Assembly: GCA_013397865.1 (NCBI GenBank) | Contig: VZTI01001285.1 | Location: 743,925-807,924 of the forward strand | DNA from: Struthidea cinerea | Lineage: Eukaryota > Chordata > Aves > Passeriformes > Corcoracidae | Reading direction: 5' to 3' | DNA length: 64,000 nucleotides | Shown here: piece by piece, positions 26,079-38,830 of the stretch | Layout: every line of letters starts with the position of its first letter | Numbering within the stretch: position 1 is the stretch's first letter | Position numbers and translations under genes: made by a program | Notes under the pieces: generated by a model | Seen by the model: the letters and a program-made list of their open reading frames with translations, nothing else | Database searches by the model: none | Told to the model about the DNA's origin: nothing

Positions 26079-28604
26079 TTTGCTCTAATAGATGCAATTT
26101 ACTCTGGATACATCACTGATTTATTTTCAGAAACCCATCTTTTTATATTTTCTTCTTTTGGAACACAAGTCTTTTGTTTGCCGGCTGGTGGTGCAGATGT
26201 GCCTGTGGCTGCTGCTAACACACAGCTGGCACCAACACTGGCCAGCGTTTCACCGGTGCTGCTGTGTCAGGAGCCTGTTGGTGATCACAGCATCAGTTTC
26301 ACAGATGGGAGCTGCTTGTTCAAAGCCTTCAAAACCCAAAAACGTTTCGCTAATGCCTCACACTACATTAAGAGATCCAAAAGGTCCAAAAACTATCTCC
26401 TAGTTTTCTGCTACAAGCAATTAGGGTAATACTGAATCCATCCCGGACCACGTAGTAGTAAATATTTTAGCCTTCCCGTAAGCGTGGATTGATATTCAGG
26501 GCTGCCTGCTGGTAAATAAAACAATCAGAACTAAATTTCCCTTTGAATCTGGGCTGTTCTGCATTTTCAGTGCTCACCGATTTTTTTTTTTCCCTTCTCT
26601 TTCTGCCTGTCTCTCTCATTTTGTCTCCAGAGAAAATTATTGTCTGTCTGGAAATCAAGTTACAGTGCTAACTGACATAGTGGCATGTTATATGTGGAGA
26701 GGGGACCAGACTGGCAGGTTGCTGGGATCCCCTGGGCTTTGTTTGCCTTGGCCAATATAGAGCAGGCTGCAGCCACCTTTGTATTTAATCAGGGGTGAAT
26801 CCTGAAAAAACCCGGCAGATCCTGATACAGGAAGCTACATCTTTATCTCAGCATCTCAGTGTGTATTTTTATGCTGGGTCCTTTGGTCTTGCTGCCTGTC
26901 CTTACATGGATCACAGTGTGTGTTGGAAAATGAAAGAGATCAAATTGTCCCTGTATTCTTTTCTCATTCTTTGCATCCGTATATGTAATAGAAATGCAAT
27001 TCATTTTCAAACCTGGTCACATATGCTCACTGTGCATTTGTAACCCTGTTTGATTATAAATTAGCAGGCATGGATACTATTGAAGACTTTACCTCATAAA
27101 TCAAAGCAGCAAAGGCATTCTAGCCCCCAGACTCCCTTTTTTATTATTTTAATGCATAACTGTGGTACCAAAATCTCTCTAAAGTTGCATTTGAAGCATT
27201 TTTTTCCTAGAGATTAAGGGTATAGTTAGTCTCTGAATATAATCAGAAAATACATTGAAATAGTTCTGTGGCCTAATACAGGGAAATATCAACTCTGTAA
27301 TGTGTGAAAGCAGCCTTGAGGTACCTCCTAATGTCAGTTCCAGTGATGATAATAGCCTGAAAATTAGTTTCAAAACATGATATAGTGACTTCCCTGAGAT
27401 TTTAGTATATTTAGAAACGTTCCATTTACACATAGAGTTGCAGTTGTCTTCCTCAAGTGAGTAATCACCACAGCTAAATTTGTTGATCCTTTCTCATCAT
27501 AAGGTGAGAAGAATTTGTCTATGTGAACAACAAAAAATTATTTAGCACAGCAGGGCATCTCATTGCCAACAATCCTTTGAGTAGAATTATCATATACAGT
27601 CACATACGTGTTGTTCAGCGGGATTTAAAAATATTTTCCAACTCTCCAGCATCTGTTACTGTTTTCTTTAGCAGCACAGGTGTCTAACAGTGTCAACACA
27701 ATGAAGATCTAGACAGGTTGGTCTGCACTACAAAGTCCTACTGCCGTGGCTGTATCAGTTTGGAGTATGACAACTTCACACCTTGCATTTCACATTGCTG
27801 TGCTGACAAAACCCAGCAGAAGATGACTCTCGTTGCCTTTTGTTCAGGGGCTGGTGTAGCTGTGCCAGTAGTGATACCTCTCCATCAGCATATGCTCCAT
27901 CTTCTCCAGGGTGTGTAGCTGGGTAGCGCAGGCTCGGCAGGGCACAGCCTCGCAGTACTCCTGCAGTCAGTACTGAGCTTTTCTCAGTTCATTTTATCTG
28001 GCTTAAGGGCTTAGGAAAGCAAAATATGCAGGAGGTAGCCAGAACCAGTCAAGCATTTTCACGTGCATTTGGTGCAGGATGGTGTCCTGTATGGACAGAG
28101 ACTGTGAGAGGAGGACTGGGCACACCAGTATCATGCAGACAGTATTTTGCATCTCCATCCGAAGCCTTGAGCAGCCTTGGCTCTTTGCAGTACGGTACAG
28201 AGTGAGAGTGCTTCACCGTTTGCCTGCCTCCCCCATCTCTCCAATAAAGGATCCTTCCACAGGCAGTCCCTGCTTTGTTACATCCCCTTCTCCTTCTGCT
28301 CTTGATAAAGAAGTTCAACTAAAATTGAGATCAGTAAGAAAAAGAAAAGGTGAAAGTATTTATCTGCAACTGATTAGTTCTCACCTTCTGCAAGAAAGAA
28401 ATGACTGTCTGGTCCCAACTAATTATTTAATCTCCCTTGGTAATCCCTGGGGAGAGACAGTACATCCTACCTGTCTAAGCACACAGAACAGGCTGGGTTG
28501 TGCCTGAGATGGGCTCTGTCTCTATTCGATTGCAGAGACGGTCCAGGTAACTGGATGTATAATCTTCAGGGACCAGGAAGGAAACTGAAGATCGCAGGGT
28601 AGTA

Positions 28605-28822
28605 TTGAGTATTAAGAAAAAGTTCGTCACCTAGAGAGTGGTCAGGCACTGGAACAGGCTTCCCAGGGCAGTGGTCACAGCACCAAGCCTGACAGAGCTC
28701 AAGTGTTCAGACAACGCTCTCAGGTACATGGTGTGATTCTTGGGGCTGTCCTGTGCAGGGCTGAGGTCTGGACTCGATGATCTTTGTGGGTCCCTTCCAA
28801 CTCAGGCTATTCTATAATCTGA
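28605..28822 (+). mobile_element. CR1 LINE fragment (3' end, 5'-truncated)
   Basis: The + strand carries the CR1 3' consensus text gtggtcaggcactggaacag, then gcttcccagggcagtggtca, and near the end ggactcgatgatctttgtgg followed by gtcccttccaactcaggcta and ttctat. Orientation is the same as KLHL29. The copy is strongly diverged in the middle and has no coding capacity. The 5' break near 28605 is approximate. Confidence 0.9.
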
Positions 28823-31812
28823 AACATCCTTGTCTGTTAATGAATCTCACCAGGCTTCACTCATTTCCCTTTCCCTCTTCCTTTCAGGCCAAAAGAGGTT
28901 AAAAGACCTATTTCTTATCCTCAGTCCCAAGTAGAAAGCTGTTCTCCAGAGGTGTGTGCTTGTCTTCACACCACATTCAATATGCTGTAGCTGATTTTTG
29001 TATTTGTCAACTGGGAAATAACTAACCCCCATCCTGAACATCATGGGAGACCCTAAGGGATGGATGATGTTCATCCTGGTCTGCCCGGTCAGGGTGTCTG
29101 GAGGAGTGGAGAACAGCATCAGCCACTGCAGTGCCGAGTGTGTCTGCTTAACTTCATCGGCCTGGCCTACTGAGGCAGCTGGACATTGAGTTGTTACCTC
29201 TCTGCAGCTGCTTCAAGCCACGTATCAACAGCACAAGGGGACATTCAGCAGGTTCTTGGGGCACTCTCCAGGCCTGGGGGTTCTCTGTGTCTGTGGATGT
29301 TGTGGTGAGGAGAAGGAGAGACTTGTCTAAGTGGCAAAAAATCCTGAGTTCTTGTGTGGTTCGCATAGGAAGGGTTCACCGTGGTAAACTCCTTCCTGTC
29401 ACTCACAGCTCCAGTTTGACTCCTAGATCTTCTGCCTCATGACTTAGTTTCTTGTATCTACACATGCTCTACCACTATCAAAATAAGCGAGTGTGGGCAG
29501 TGCTGGCACTTAATGGTTAAAATTATTGTTTTGCATAACTAGAGCATAATCTTGGGAATTAATCTCCATACCTATTAAGGGAAGAAGGTAATTGGATTTT
29601 CCTCCTAGTAACTTTTCTTGGCTTTCCCACATTTTCTGTCCCAATCATGAAAGCATGAGCATGTGTGAGCAAGCACTGGTCTCTTGCACATTCTTCACAA
29701 GAATAATTAGTGATGTTTCATCAGTTACCCTTTGCAGTTTTATAAGAGGTTGGTTTTCCCAAGTAAATTTTTTAAAAAGCTGTTTGCAAAAATCGTTCTT
29801 CCATATTTTATGGCTCATTATATTGTAGCTCTTGCTGCCCCCTTTTAAAGCTTAATCTATTAGATTTTAAGTAAAGAGTTCTTTATTAAAAATGGAAAGA
29901 AACCTGAGAGCTTCCATTGTGCCAGGGGAATGTGCATTAGAGATGGTCTTTAAGTATCCAGTCTCCACTGTGCTTAAAATACAGAATAAATAAACTTTGG
30001 GAATAAGTTCCTTGTTCATTTTTATTTCTGATCATAAGTAATTTAAAAAAAAATACTCACTGTGTAATTTCTTTTCCCTTTACTTGATCTACACTATTAC
30101 ACAGTTGTGCTTGGTCCTGTATTTGATCCAAGGCTTGTGGGCTCTTTAGTTTAATTTGTAATTTGTCCATTAATTAAGAGGGAGAAAAAGTGGTGTGATG
30201 GCTGGAGCTGGGGACCAAGAATCAAAGCTTCTGAGTTCTTCCGGGCTCTCTTCCTGACCTGAGGAAAGTCACTTACACCTTCTGACCTATATTGTCTCTG
30301 GGACTCCCAATATAATTATATTAAATGCCCCCAAGCAATGATACCATTGATGCTGATAATGGCAAGACAGAAAGTTCTGCCTTTCACAAGCTCCACAGAG
30401 ATGTTTGTGTTCAGTTGCAGGTTTCAGGTCAAGTCCCCTTTAGGTTCAGCCACTACATAGCTCAGGTAATTTTGGGGTGTCTATTGTGCAGTTCTTTATG
30501 AAGAAAGTATTCAACCAGTCTTTCACTGAGAATGACGTAGCATCAGTAGTGATGAAGGAGACAGGACTGGCTTGGTTTCTCTCATTCTGGTGTATGTGTG
30601 CACCTGTGGCAGGAAGGGAAAATCCCTTGCACTAGGGTAGAGCACTGGCTGTGACTCACTAAGGAGAAGAAACATCAGTGCTCACACTGCTGAAACCTTG
30701 CACCTTAAATGTCCTTGCACTTCATTTTTACTGGGATCTCTTAAAAAAACAAAACGTCAAATGAGGGGAAAAAAAAAAAAAACACAAAAGAAAGTCCATT
30801 AGAACGAAGAAATGAGAGGAATAAATAACCAGTTGGAAATTCCCAGCACATCCCTTTTTGAAGGCTTCAGGAAATTCCATTTGTTGGAGGAAATGCTGAA
30901 AATTAGGAGGAGCCCAGAAGAGGGACTAGCAGGAGACAGCTGAGGTCATTTTTCACTGCCAGGACTGCACTGTGTTGTCTCTTCTTTTACAACTCATCGG
31001 CAGGCATTATTACCTGGTGAAAAAATTTGTTTTGCAACTCATCCTGAGTCCTCATAAATCATTAATGCCTGGCTAAGCACAGTATGAGCATTACAAATAC
31101 TCTGAGAATGAGGGCCCATTCTGATATAACCTTGTGTCCAATACTAATGCCTGGTAGTTATTTAGTAATACAAAGGAGCCTGAGCAAGGAAGATCGATGA
31201 ATCAATGCAGTCTCCTGACTTCCTTCTCCTCTCCACCTGCCTCTCTTTCTAGTTCACGTACTGAGCTGCAAAAATTCAGGACAGTTCATAGTCATCTCTC
31301 TGTGGACAGCACTATAAAAATTTAGGGGAACAAGGAGGGAATCACGGCCTCCAAATGTCTGTAGGAAAAAGAGGAGTTTCAGTTTCTGATTAGAACTTGT
31401 TCTGATTTCTGGGTTTTTATGAGCCAAATTGCACCACTGCTCCAGACCTGTTTTCTGGTTTGCATCCCTTAATGAATGCATGCAGCATAAAGCACATTCA
31501 AGTGTGTAAAGAGCATAGATAGAAGCTGTGCTCAGGACTGAGTGTAAATAAAGGGTGCTCAGCAAGTCCAAATAATGAGCCCATTACCTGGGGGAGCTGT
31601 TTGGGGACTTAAGATGCTCAAACCAGCTCTCACAGTACTGGAGGCAGCACGGAGAGCACAAAATCAATAGGTGCAGTGGCTGAGCTTTGTGTCTTGTTTT
31701 TCAGTAATCTTGGCCACAGTCAGGAGTCCAAGGATGGTCTGTACTGTCCTGCTTGCCCTGAGCTCACTTCCCAACACTTCCAGCCCATTCAAGAGTATAA
31801 CTAAAATCACTT

Positions 31813-31849
31813 TCCTCTCCTCTCCTCTCCTCTCCACTCCTCTCCTCTT
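31813..31849. repeat. (TCCTC)n imperfect microsatellite
   Basis: A pentanucleotide array of tcctc units with one interrupting a (ccact). It is otherwise pure pyrimidine. Confidence 0.9.
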
Positions 31850-34394
31850 CTGTCCTAAAGCACAGGATCCATCTGTGCAGTTGTTATTCATACAGCTGTG
31901 CCCTTTGAACACCATAATAATTGATCATGAGCTCTAAAAGAGGGAGATGGAATGAGGTGAGGTGGAGATTGACCCTTTGTGTAAGTGTAATCTTAGACTT
32001 GTATGACTTAGTCGTGGATGGAGCCCTTGTCCTGAAAGGCTTCTGCAAGGAAGGTTGTAAAGTCACAGATACAAGAGAAATGGAACTTGAATAGGAACTT
32101 AGGAAGAGTGCAAATGGGGGTGAAGGACAGTGGTTGGGTAAATTTGAAAAGGGGAGAGAGTATCAGAAAGTTTAGGGGGAAAAGTAACAGTCTTTAAGAC
32201 ATGAAATGATAGAAAATTGGTGTGAGGAAAATGGCATTGCTGTAAATGAAAGTGGGGAAATGGACCAAGACAGAAAAAGGAAAAAATTGTTCATATGTGA
32301 GAACGGACAGAAAAACGCTTCCTCCACAAATACACGCAACCGATGAAGCACCTGGTGCTATTCCTGTGAAACCAGAGACCTCAGTCACTTTGCTCCTCAG
32401 TCAAGTAGAACACCCCTTTTGCCCAGACCATCCTTGGTCTTTAGCTGAGGCCCAAAGTGTTCATTGTGCAGTGAGACCTCAGGCATCACACCTCCAGCAA
32501 AAGCCTGAGACTTCCCTTCACAGGAGTGAACATTCAGATCCTGTTTTAGGTTTTGCTTGAAATGTATTGCTGTGCTTTACCTCAGCTGAGTTTGTTAAAA
32601 ATAGTCCCTGCTATAGCACCCACAGGACAGAGTGGTTTATTTTCCCCTATTATACATCTGACAAAAGCCTGCTGTTATTTCTGTGCCCTCTCTAATGATC
32701 TGCTTGCTCTCTGGAGAGCACTGACCCATTTCAGCACAGAATAATTAGCCTTTCAGACACTACTGTGTTTCCATTAAATAGACATAAATGTGCAAGGTGA
32801 CATTTATTTACTTAGGCCTGAAAAATATGCACCACAGATGTTGGGACTTGGGAGAGCTTCAATTTCTTTTCATGAAACAGTTGTATATTTGCATGCCCTT
32901 GTGTCATTAAACACTAGTGCTTTGCTGAAATGATTCGTGTTGAATTTCCTTGGGGAATCAGGAGAACCCAGGGATTATTTGGGTCTGGGTTTCACCATAA
33001 GACCCTTTGGCAATGCTTTGGCAGCTCTTGCTCAAGCCTGACAGCAGCTTTGAGCACAGTTAGAGTTACACACCCTTGAGGTCCCTTTTACTTCATGCAA
33101 GGACTCCGTGTAAGGAACTGTTGTTGATTTACAGATCTGTCTGAAGAGGAATGTGTTCAGGGTGTTACACTGAGGAAATGAGAACCTTGACCTATTGCAA
33201 ACATAAAATAAACCCAAAGTCCTTTAGTATTTAAAATCAGCTCTTCTGTCATCTTGATCACTGGCTTCTGAACGGCCAGGCTATGCCCAGGTGGAAAGTA
33301 TATTATTCATCTTGATAGCCACTTTGGTCTGCAAAGTTGGAGGGAAGTCTTAGCCTTAAAAGTCCAGGCAGCATATAAAACATGTAGGTTGCTTAGTAGT
33401 TCACATCCCCACATGGAGACGTGCACGCTGTCATTTCATTCTGTTAGCACCAATAGGCTCTATAAAAGGAGGCATCACGCAAGGTAGGTGCTTTCTTGCA
33501 GGATGGAAACACTTTCATAGGTTATTTTAATCATTATTATTCTTTCATGATGTGTGAAAGTTGATTGTTGCTGTAAATGAAGCCGTTGAAGGCTAAAAAT
33601 TAAAATGCTGTGATGGTAAAAATGCTGTGATGATTGGAGTGAAAAAAAATGGGAATTGCTGTAAAAGGCAGTAATTTATTCTCTGCATGAGATTATTTTT
33701 TATCATAAGAATGCTTTTAAGCTAATTCTGAAACATATACAATTGTAGTCTATATAGCTGAGGTATATGGCAAGGTGCATTGATAATGTAGCTAATTTTT
33801 TATGTACTGTAATTTATATATTATTTAGAAGTGCTATTTTATTCTGTTACTGGAGAGGCTTAACACATTTTTACTATGTTAAGGATAAGCTGTTTTTGCA
33901 GGTCTTGTGATTTTATTATTTTGACCCATATCCAATTCATATTGCATCATAATACCATTTTTACTAATATTATCTAGTATGTTCAAAACTTACTCCCATT
34001 TGGATAGAAATTCATTAGCTCTTGATTTTGATTATAACAAATTATTTTAACTTTTCTGTGATAATGCATTCTCTGTGTTTCTGATTTGCTAATGCTGAAA
34101 TATTTTATTTTCATTTTGGACCCTTCCAAATTTAGGAATTGTTTTTGCTTTTTTTTCTGTGTATATATATTTCAGTTGTTTAGACCTACTGGTTCCTGCT
34201 TTTTTCTTTTTCTTTTTTCTAATATGTTACATTCGTAACTTCTGACTGTCTGTGTTGAGCCAATCTTACCAACAAAAATATCAGTTGTTTCCTGTTTCTC
34301 TACTTCTTTACAAAAAAAAAAATGAAAAGTAAAAAGTAAAAATAAAAAACTCTTAATGGGAACCCTGGCACTGTCTGTCTTCTCTGTTCTGCAG

Positions 34395-34533
34395 AAATGT
34401 TGAAGGAGTTGAACCAGCAACGCAGAGCGAAAGAGTTTACAGACCTGAAAATTATTGTTGAAGGCAAAGAGTTTGAAGTCCACCAAAATGTTCTAGCTTC
34501 CTGCAGCTTGTATTTCAAGGACCTGATTAAAAG
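34395..34533 (+). CDS. KLHL29: KLHL29 internal exon A: start of BTB domain
   Basis: This internal coding exon has 139 bases. It follows a pyrimidine-rich acceptor ending ctgcag and is followed by donor gtttgc. It starts with two bases (AA) completing a Glu codon, then reads MLKELNQQRRAKEFTDLKII, continues through VEGKEFEVHQNVLASCSLYF and ends at the first two bases of an Arg codon. This is the N-terminal half of a BTB fold, with the D-L-x-I strand, the V-x-G-x-x-F-x-V-H hairpin and the VLA-x-CS-x-YF helix. The sequence matches KLHL29 as I recall it. BTB-Kelch proteins typically dimerise through BTB and act as substrate adaptors for CUL3 ubiquitin ligases; the substrate of KLHL29 is not known to me. 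The ATG at 34397 is most likely an internal Met, because the acceptor sits directly before AA-ATG and the family continues upstream. The donor is weak except for G at +5. Confidence 0.96.
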
Positions 34534-37500
34534 GTTTGCCTTCCTTCCAGCTGTGATCTGCTCTGTTCTTTTGTAGGGCGCATTTGTGTCGCTTTTTTTT
34601 CCTCCCCTCTCTTGCAGGTTTATGAAGATTGAATCTCCTGTCACAGAGCCAGTAGCCATTCTTTCCACCTCCTCTGAATGTATTTCCAAACTGAGACTCA
34701 GATCCATTTGTTACACATCTGACTCGTACAGTGTAATTATTTCTGATGAGTAGAGGCTGGTTTTGGCCGAAGAAAGTGTTCCACCACTGAGAGATCTAAG
34801 ATTTAAACTCCACTGCTAATGGTGATTCAGTCCACAACTAAAAACTGCTGCTGTCGATGTTTGCAAGGGACTCTGTCACACACGACAAAAGTCCGTGCTT
34901 CAGGCTGCAAAAAGCCATCAGCGTTCAGGTGAACGGTGCTGAGACATCATGCAAATAAAGCATTCGGAGTATTGTAATCCCTTCACCCTGAAATCTTTGT
35001 TACATGCTTTTGTGTGGCTTTTATGGGCAAAGGGATTGATATTTTTATTATTTGGGGACTTTTAAAAGAAGAAAAGACAACTGATTAATTTCTCTAGAAA
35101 AGATTGGAAATAAGATGATTTTCTGGTCAAAATGTAGCTCAGTCTGCATGTTGGACTAACAGTAGCTTTTTCATACAAACACTCCAGCTTAGGGTAGGTA
35201 CAGTATGTACATTTTCTAAAAGTCATGTCTCCACCTTCACATTTTCCCCCCTCTGTTTCTAGCTGATTGATTCTAAACAGTGCATGATAATCTTTTTTTT
35301 TCCATTACATTGATTTTTCAATTTGTATGCTTCATATACTTGCATAGGAATAAATTCGTACTCTTGTATTATTAGTAAGTTAGAGTAGCAAGTAGGGAGA
35401 AAAAAAACCACGAGGATAACTTTTATTTTTCTCTCAATCATCAGCAAATTAATGCAGCTGCTGATTTTGCCTTGCAGTATTTTCCTGAGCAGACTGAGCC
35501 TGGACTGTGCTAAAAAATGGGATAAAGAACATTTTGCTTGCTTCAAATCCTGTATTTAAATTTTGCCAACTAACACAATAGTGACTGTATTTTATTTCAG
35601 GATGGCATATTGGCTGTTATCTCCTTTCAGTGTATTGTGTCCTTTTGCACAAAGCTGGTTCTATAATTATGGATATATATTACATTTCTATGATATAACT
35701 GTACTGACTGCCTTATCAATTATTCATAAAAAATATGTTGGCCTAAGAAGCATGTCTTTTCCCCTCTGTAAATCTAATGATTGCTAGCAGTAGCTATGCC
35801 AGATCTCTCCTGTCCTTTCTCTTCTGTCTGCTCATTATTATTTAATTGTTAAGGCTACAGTATATGCTTTTCAGGGTGATAAAGAATAGAGTCTACAGGA
35901 AAAGAAAAATCTTAGAACCAACTTACAGAAATCAAATCACTGACTGTCCAAAGACTGTCATTTGGATTTTGCTGTGAAGACATCTGCTTGTGTGCAGAAG
36001 TCACCAAGTAGCATCTATTTCTAGCAGCACACTGATGAATCTTGCTGCTTTATTATTTAGTTATCAAATGCAGATATACTTTAGGTTGAGCACTGCTCTG
36101 TTATGAACTTAGTTAAAACAATTTAAAAAAAAATAAATCCCTAGATATTGTGAAAGAAAAAGCCTAGATTTCAGTATGTATTGTCTTTCAGCTGCCCACA
36201 TAAGGCTTGAATGCATTACAAGAAAAAAATAGTGCAAGGTTTAGCCTGTTTGCTAAACTCACCACTTTTTGCCTTCTTTCACATCATCAGCAGCAATAAA
36301 TATTCCAGAGGTCGATTTGTGTCCACCATCAGGTCTCTCCATCCCAGTTGTCTTCCATATATAACCTCAATTGCACACATGTAACCTTGATGGAGGCTAA
36401 TGGAGTTGCACAGGTGTATCCAAGGCAAAAATACCTTTATTACTGATGATGATGCTTGAATAAGAAAAAATTCAATTTGATGTCAAGTTGAGTTTGCAAA
36501 ACTGTCAGGTGAGAAAAATAAATATTCACCTGTAAACTGAGCAAATGTGTCTTTGCAAAACAATAAACTCAGGGCTATAGGGTGGAATTTCCAAAGACTT
36601 GCTTTTTGTAGGATATTTGCAGTGTAAAGCCTTGTCCTTTTTCAAACCCCATGGAAGTCAAGAGCTCAAGTTGCAAGAGGCACTCAATTTTTTGTGGGAT
36701 CATGCCCTTAATAATACAGAATCATTATAGTTCATAGAGTTAGAATGTTTATGGATACAATACATCTAGAATCCTCTATGATATTTGTTAGCAGCTCCTT
36801 TGAGACAGCACTTAAAGCTTTATGTGATTTATATTGTACTCCTTGTGTTATTACAGAAATCAAAACAAGAAATGGCAGTTTTTCCTAAAGAACAAAAGAG
36901 ATGTCTTTACATTAAATATAGTAGAAAGGCCATTTCAATCAGTGCAAGCCAGGGTTAAACCCTAGTGTCATTCCAACCAAAGGCACCGATGTGTCACCAG
37001 AAACATCAATAAGAAGATCTATTCATGAAGGTGCTATGTACATCTATCGAAACATGCAGAAATAGAATTTTTCAGAATATTTACTTTGGCTTATTATTTG
37101 CCACAGGCTGGTTATTATTAACCTCATATTCTGCCACTGATTCCGCTCTGTGTTCAAGTTGGTATCTGATGGTAGAATAGCGAGTAGTATCACAAAAGAA
37201 TGAAAGAGAAATGTTCAAAATCAAATAAGATCAATTATTTCCTTCTCAAAATAAAACCAAAATACAGATAAAAAAACATAATAGGACTAGAGTTATTGCT
37301 CATCTTGAGGATGGCTATTTGATGAGAATTAGTCATAGCAGGGAAGAAAATATGTTGTTTTTATTGCACTGATAAAAAGATGATAAGCAGGTTTGATTGT
37401 CCAAAACAATTCTAAAGTTATTTCCTAAACAATTTTGGTAATGAGAGTGCACTTTGAAACCCCTTTAGTTTGTCAGAAAATGGCTATTCCTGAGCATTCT

Positions 37501-38812
37501 GCTCCTCATCCAGAAAATTCTTCATTGCATGTGTTTTATCTTTCAAATATATGATCCCGTTTGAGCTTGGGTTAGTCCAGTCCTGAGCCTGAGCTCAGCG
37601 CCATACCAGGCACCTGTTTTGGAAACAGGTTTTCCCCATCAGAAGCTGCACAACACTCAAGCCTAAGCCAGGACTTGGTGTTCATCTCCCTTCCAACAGC
37701 AACTGACCATGTTAAAAAATCCCAGCCCTTTTCAGTGCAAAATCATTTGAGAAGGATTGGGTGTATTAGGGACAGCGGGTGTGAAATGTTCCTGATACCT
37801 GTTCCACATGACTGTGCCCACGAAGGGAGGAAGGTGAGATTCAGGGGAAGGGTGGGGATCCATACAGGACTACTGCAGTATAGGGCTTCAGGAGAACATG
37901 GATGATAAACAGCAGCTGGACTGGGGCTCTGTTCCCCTGAAGGCCACCTTACAGGGTTTGAGTGCACCACCAGCCACATTGACGTCAGCCTGCTCAACTT
38001 TGCTACTTACGGAATCAGCCATTTCAAAACAAGGGCTTAATTTATGGTACAGACAATGACAAGAAGAACCTTGAAGGCTTCCTGAAGGATCTTTTTGTCC
38101 TAATTCAGGTTCCTATGTGTAGGCAGGTCCCCTGGACCAATGAGAGGTGCTTACCTCTCACATTAGGTGACCAACATTTAGGTCCAAGGTTGGCATCTAA
38201 GACAGGCTGGGTCTAACCTCACCTTCTCCACTGTTGCTACAGTCTGCAGAGAGGGAGGCATACCTGTCCAAGAGGTAACTCCTGTCCCCACAAAATAGGT
38301 GTCTAAGAGATGAGGTGAAGGAGGAGCCATCCCCCTTTACTATAAAAGAGAGGGTGATTTGCATAGACAGTGAACTTACGATGGGTGTTCCATTGCTTCC
38401 CTCAAGGGTCCAGCCTAAGCTGGCTGTCCAGACTTCTCTGCAGCTGGGAGGAAAGACGGGAATGTCTGCAGGATGATACCTTCCACCTTACAATAAAGAG
38501 CATAAATTTCCTTCTGGAAGTGCTCATTTTTTGTGACCCAGAGAAAAAGACCAGTCACCCAACCTGAATGATAGTTGACTAAAAGGACAGGAATGATTTC
38601 TTACGGAAACTAGTGTTTTTCTCAGTGGCACATACTTATATGTGTACACAGTAAAAAAAGAGACAGATCCAAATCCATCAAAAAACCCATCTCCAAAAGG
38701 TACCTCTTGCAGAGCACAGATTTTCTTATTTAAAACATTCTTGGTTTTGGGGAGGAAATAAATGAGCTCTGTTTTTGTATCTGCCCTAGAAGAAATGGTG
38801 GAAGGTGGGTGG

Positions 38813-38830
38813 GTGTGTGTGTGTGTGTGT
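38813..38830. repeat. (GT)n microsatellite
   Basis: Nine uninterrupted GT units following a G-rich ggtgggtgg stretch. Confidence 0.95.

Larger units (their letters stand above)
1..34394 (+). other. KLHL29: KLHL29 intron (3' part), upstream of the first BTB exon
   Basis: This is the non-coding stretch that ends at the acceptor of exon A. The family protein has a long low-complexity N-terminal region before the BTB domain, and I found no reading frame resembling it here, so the preceding coding exon should lie upstream of the window. The stretch is AT-rich and holds an assembly gap, two CR1 fragments, several microsatellites, short inverted repeats and two exon-like open segments, listed separately. 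The final bases are a good pyrimidine tract ending in tctgttctgcag. The upstream boundary is not visible. That the whole stretch is one intron is inferred; unrecognised 5' UTR or non-coding exons could be inside it. Confidence 0.75.

Noticed and set aside
26174..26420. Ala/Val/Pro-rich frame that might be part of the KLHL29 N-terminal region
   Set aside because: Composition is superficially similar, but no segment matches the KLHL29 N-terminus as I know it and no convincing splice borders enclose it.
34397..34399. ATG at the start of exon A as the KLHL29 start codon
   Set aside because: It lies two bases after a strong acceptor, and the protein family continues upstream with a Glu completed by those two bases, so it is best read as an internal Met. 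It would be a start only if an internal promoter exists.
38341..38363. TATA-like tataaaag next to an octamer-like atttgcat
   Set aside because: Both are short words expected by chance in AT-rich DNA and no exon or CpG patch follows.
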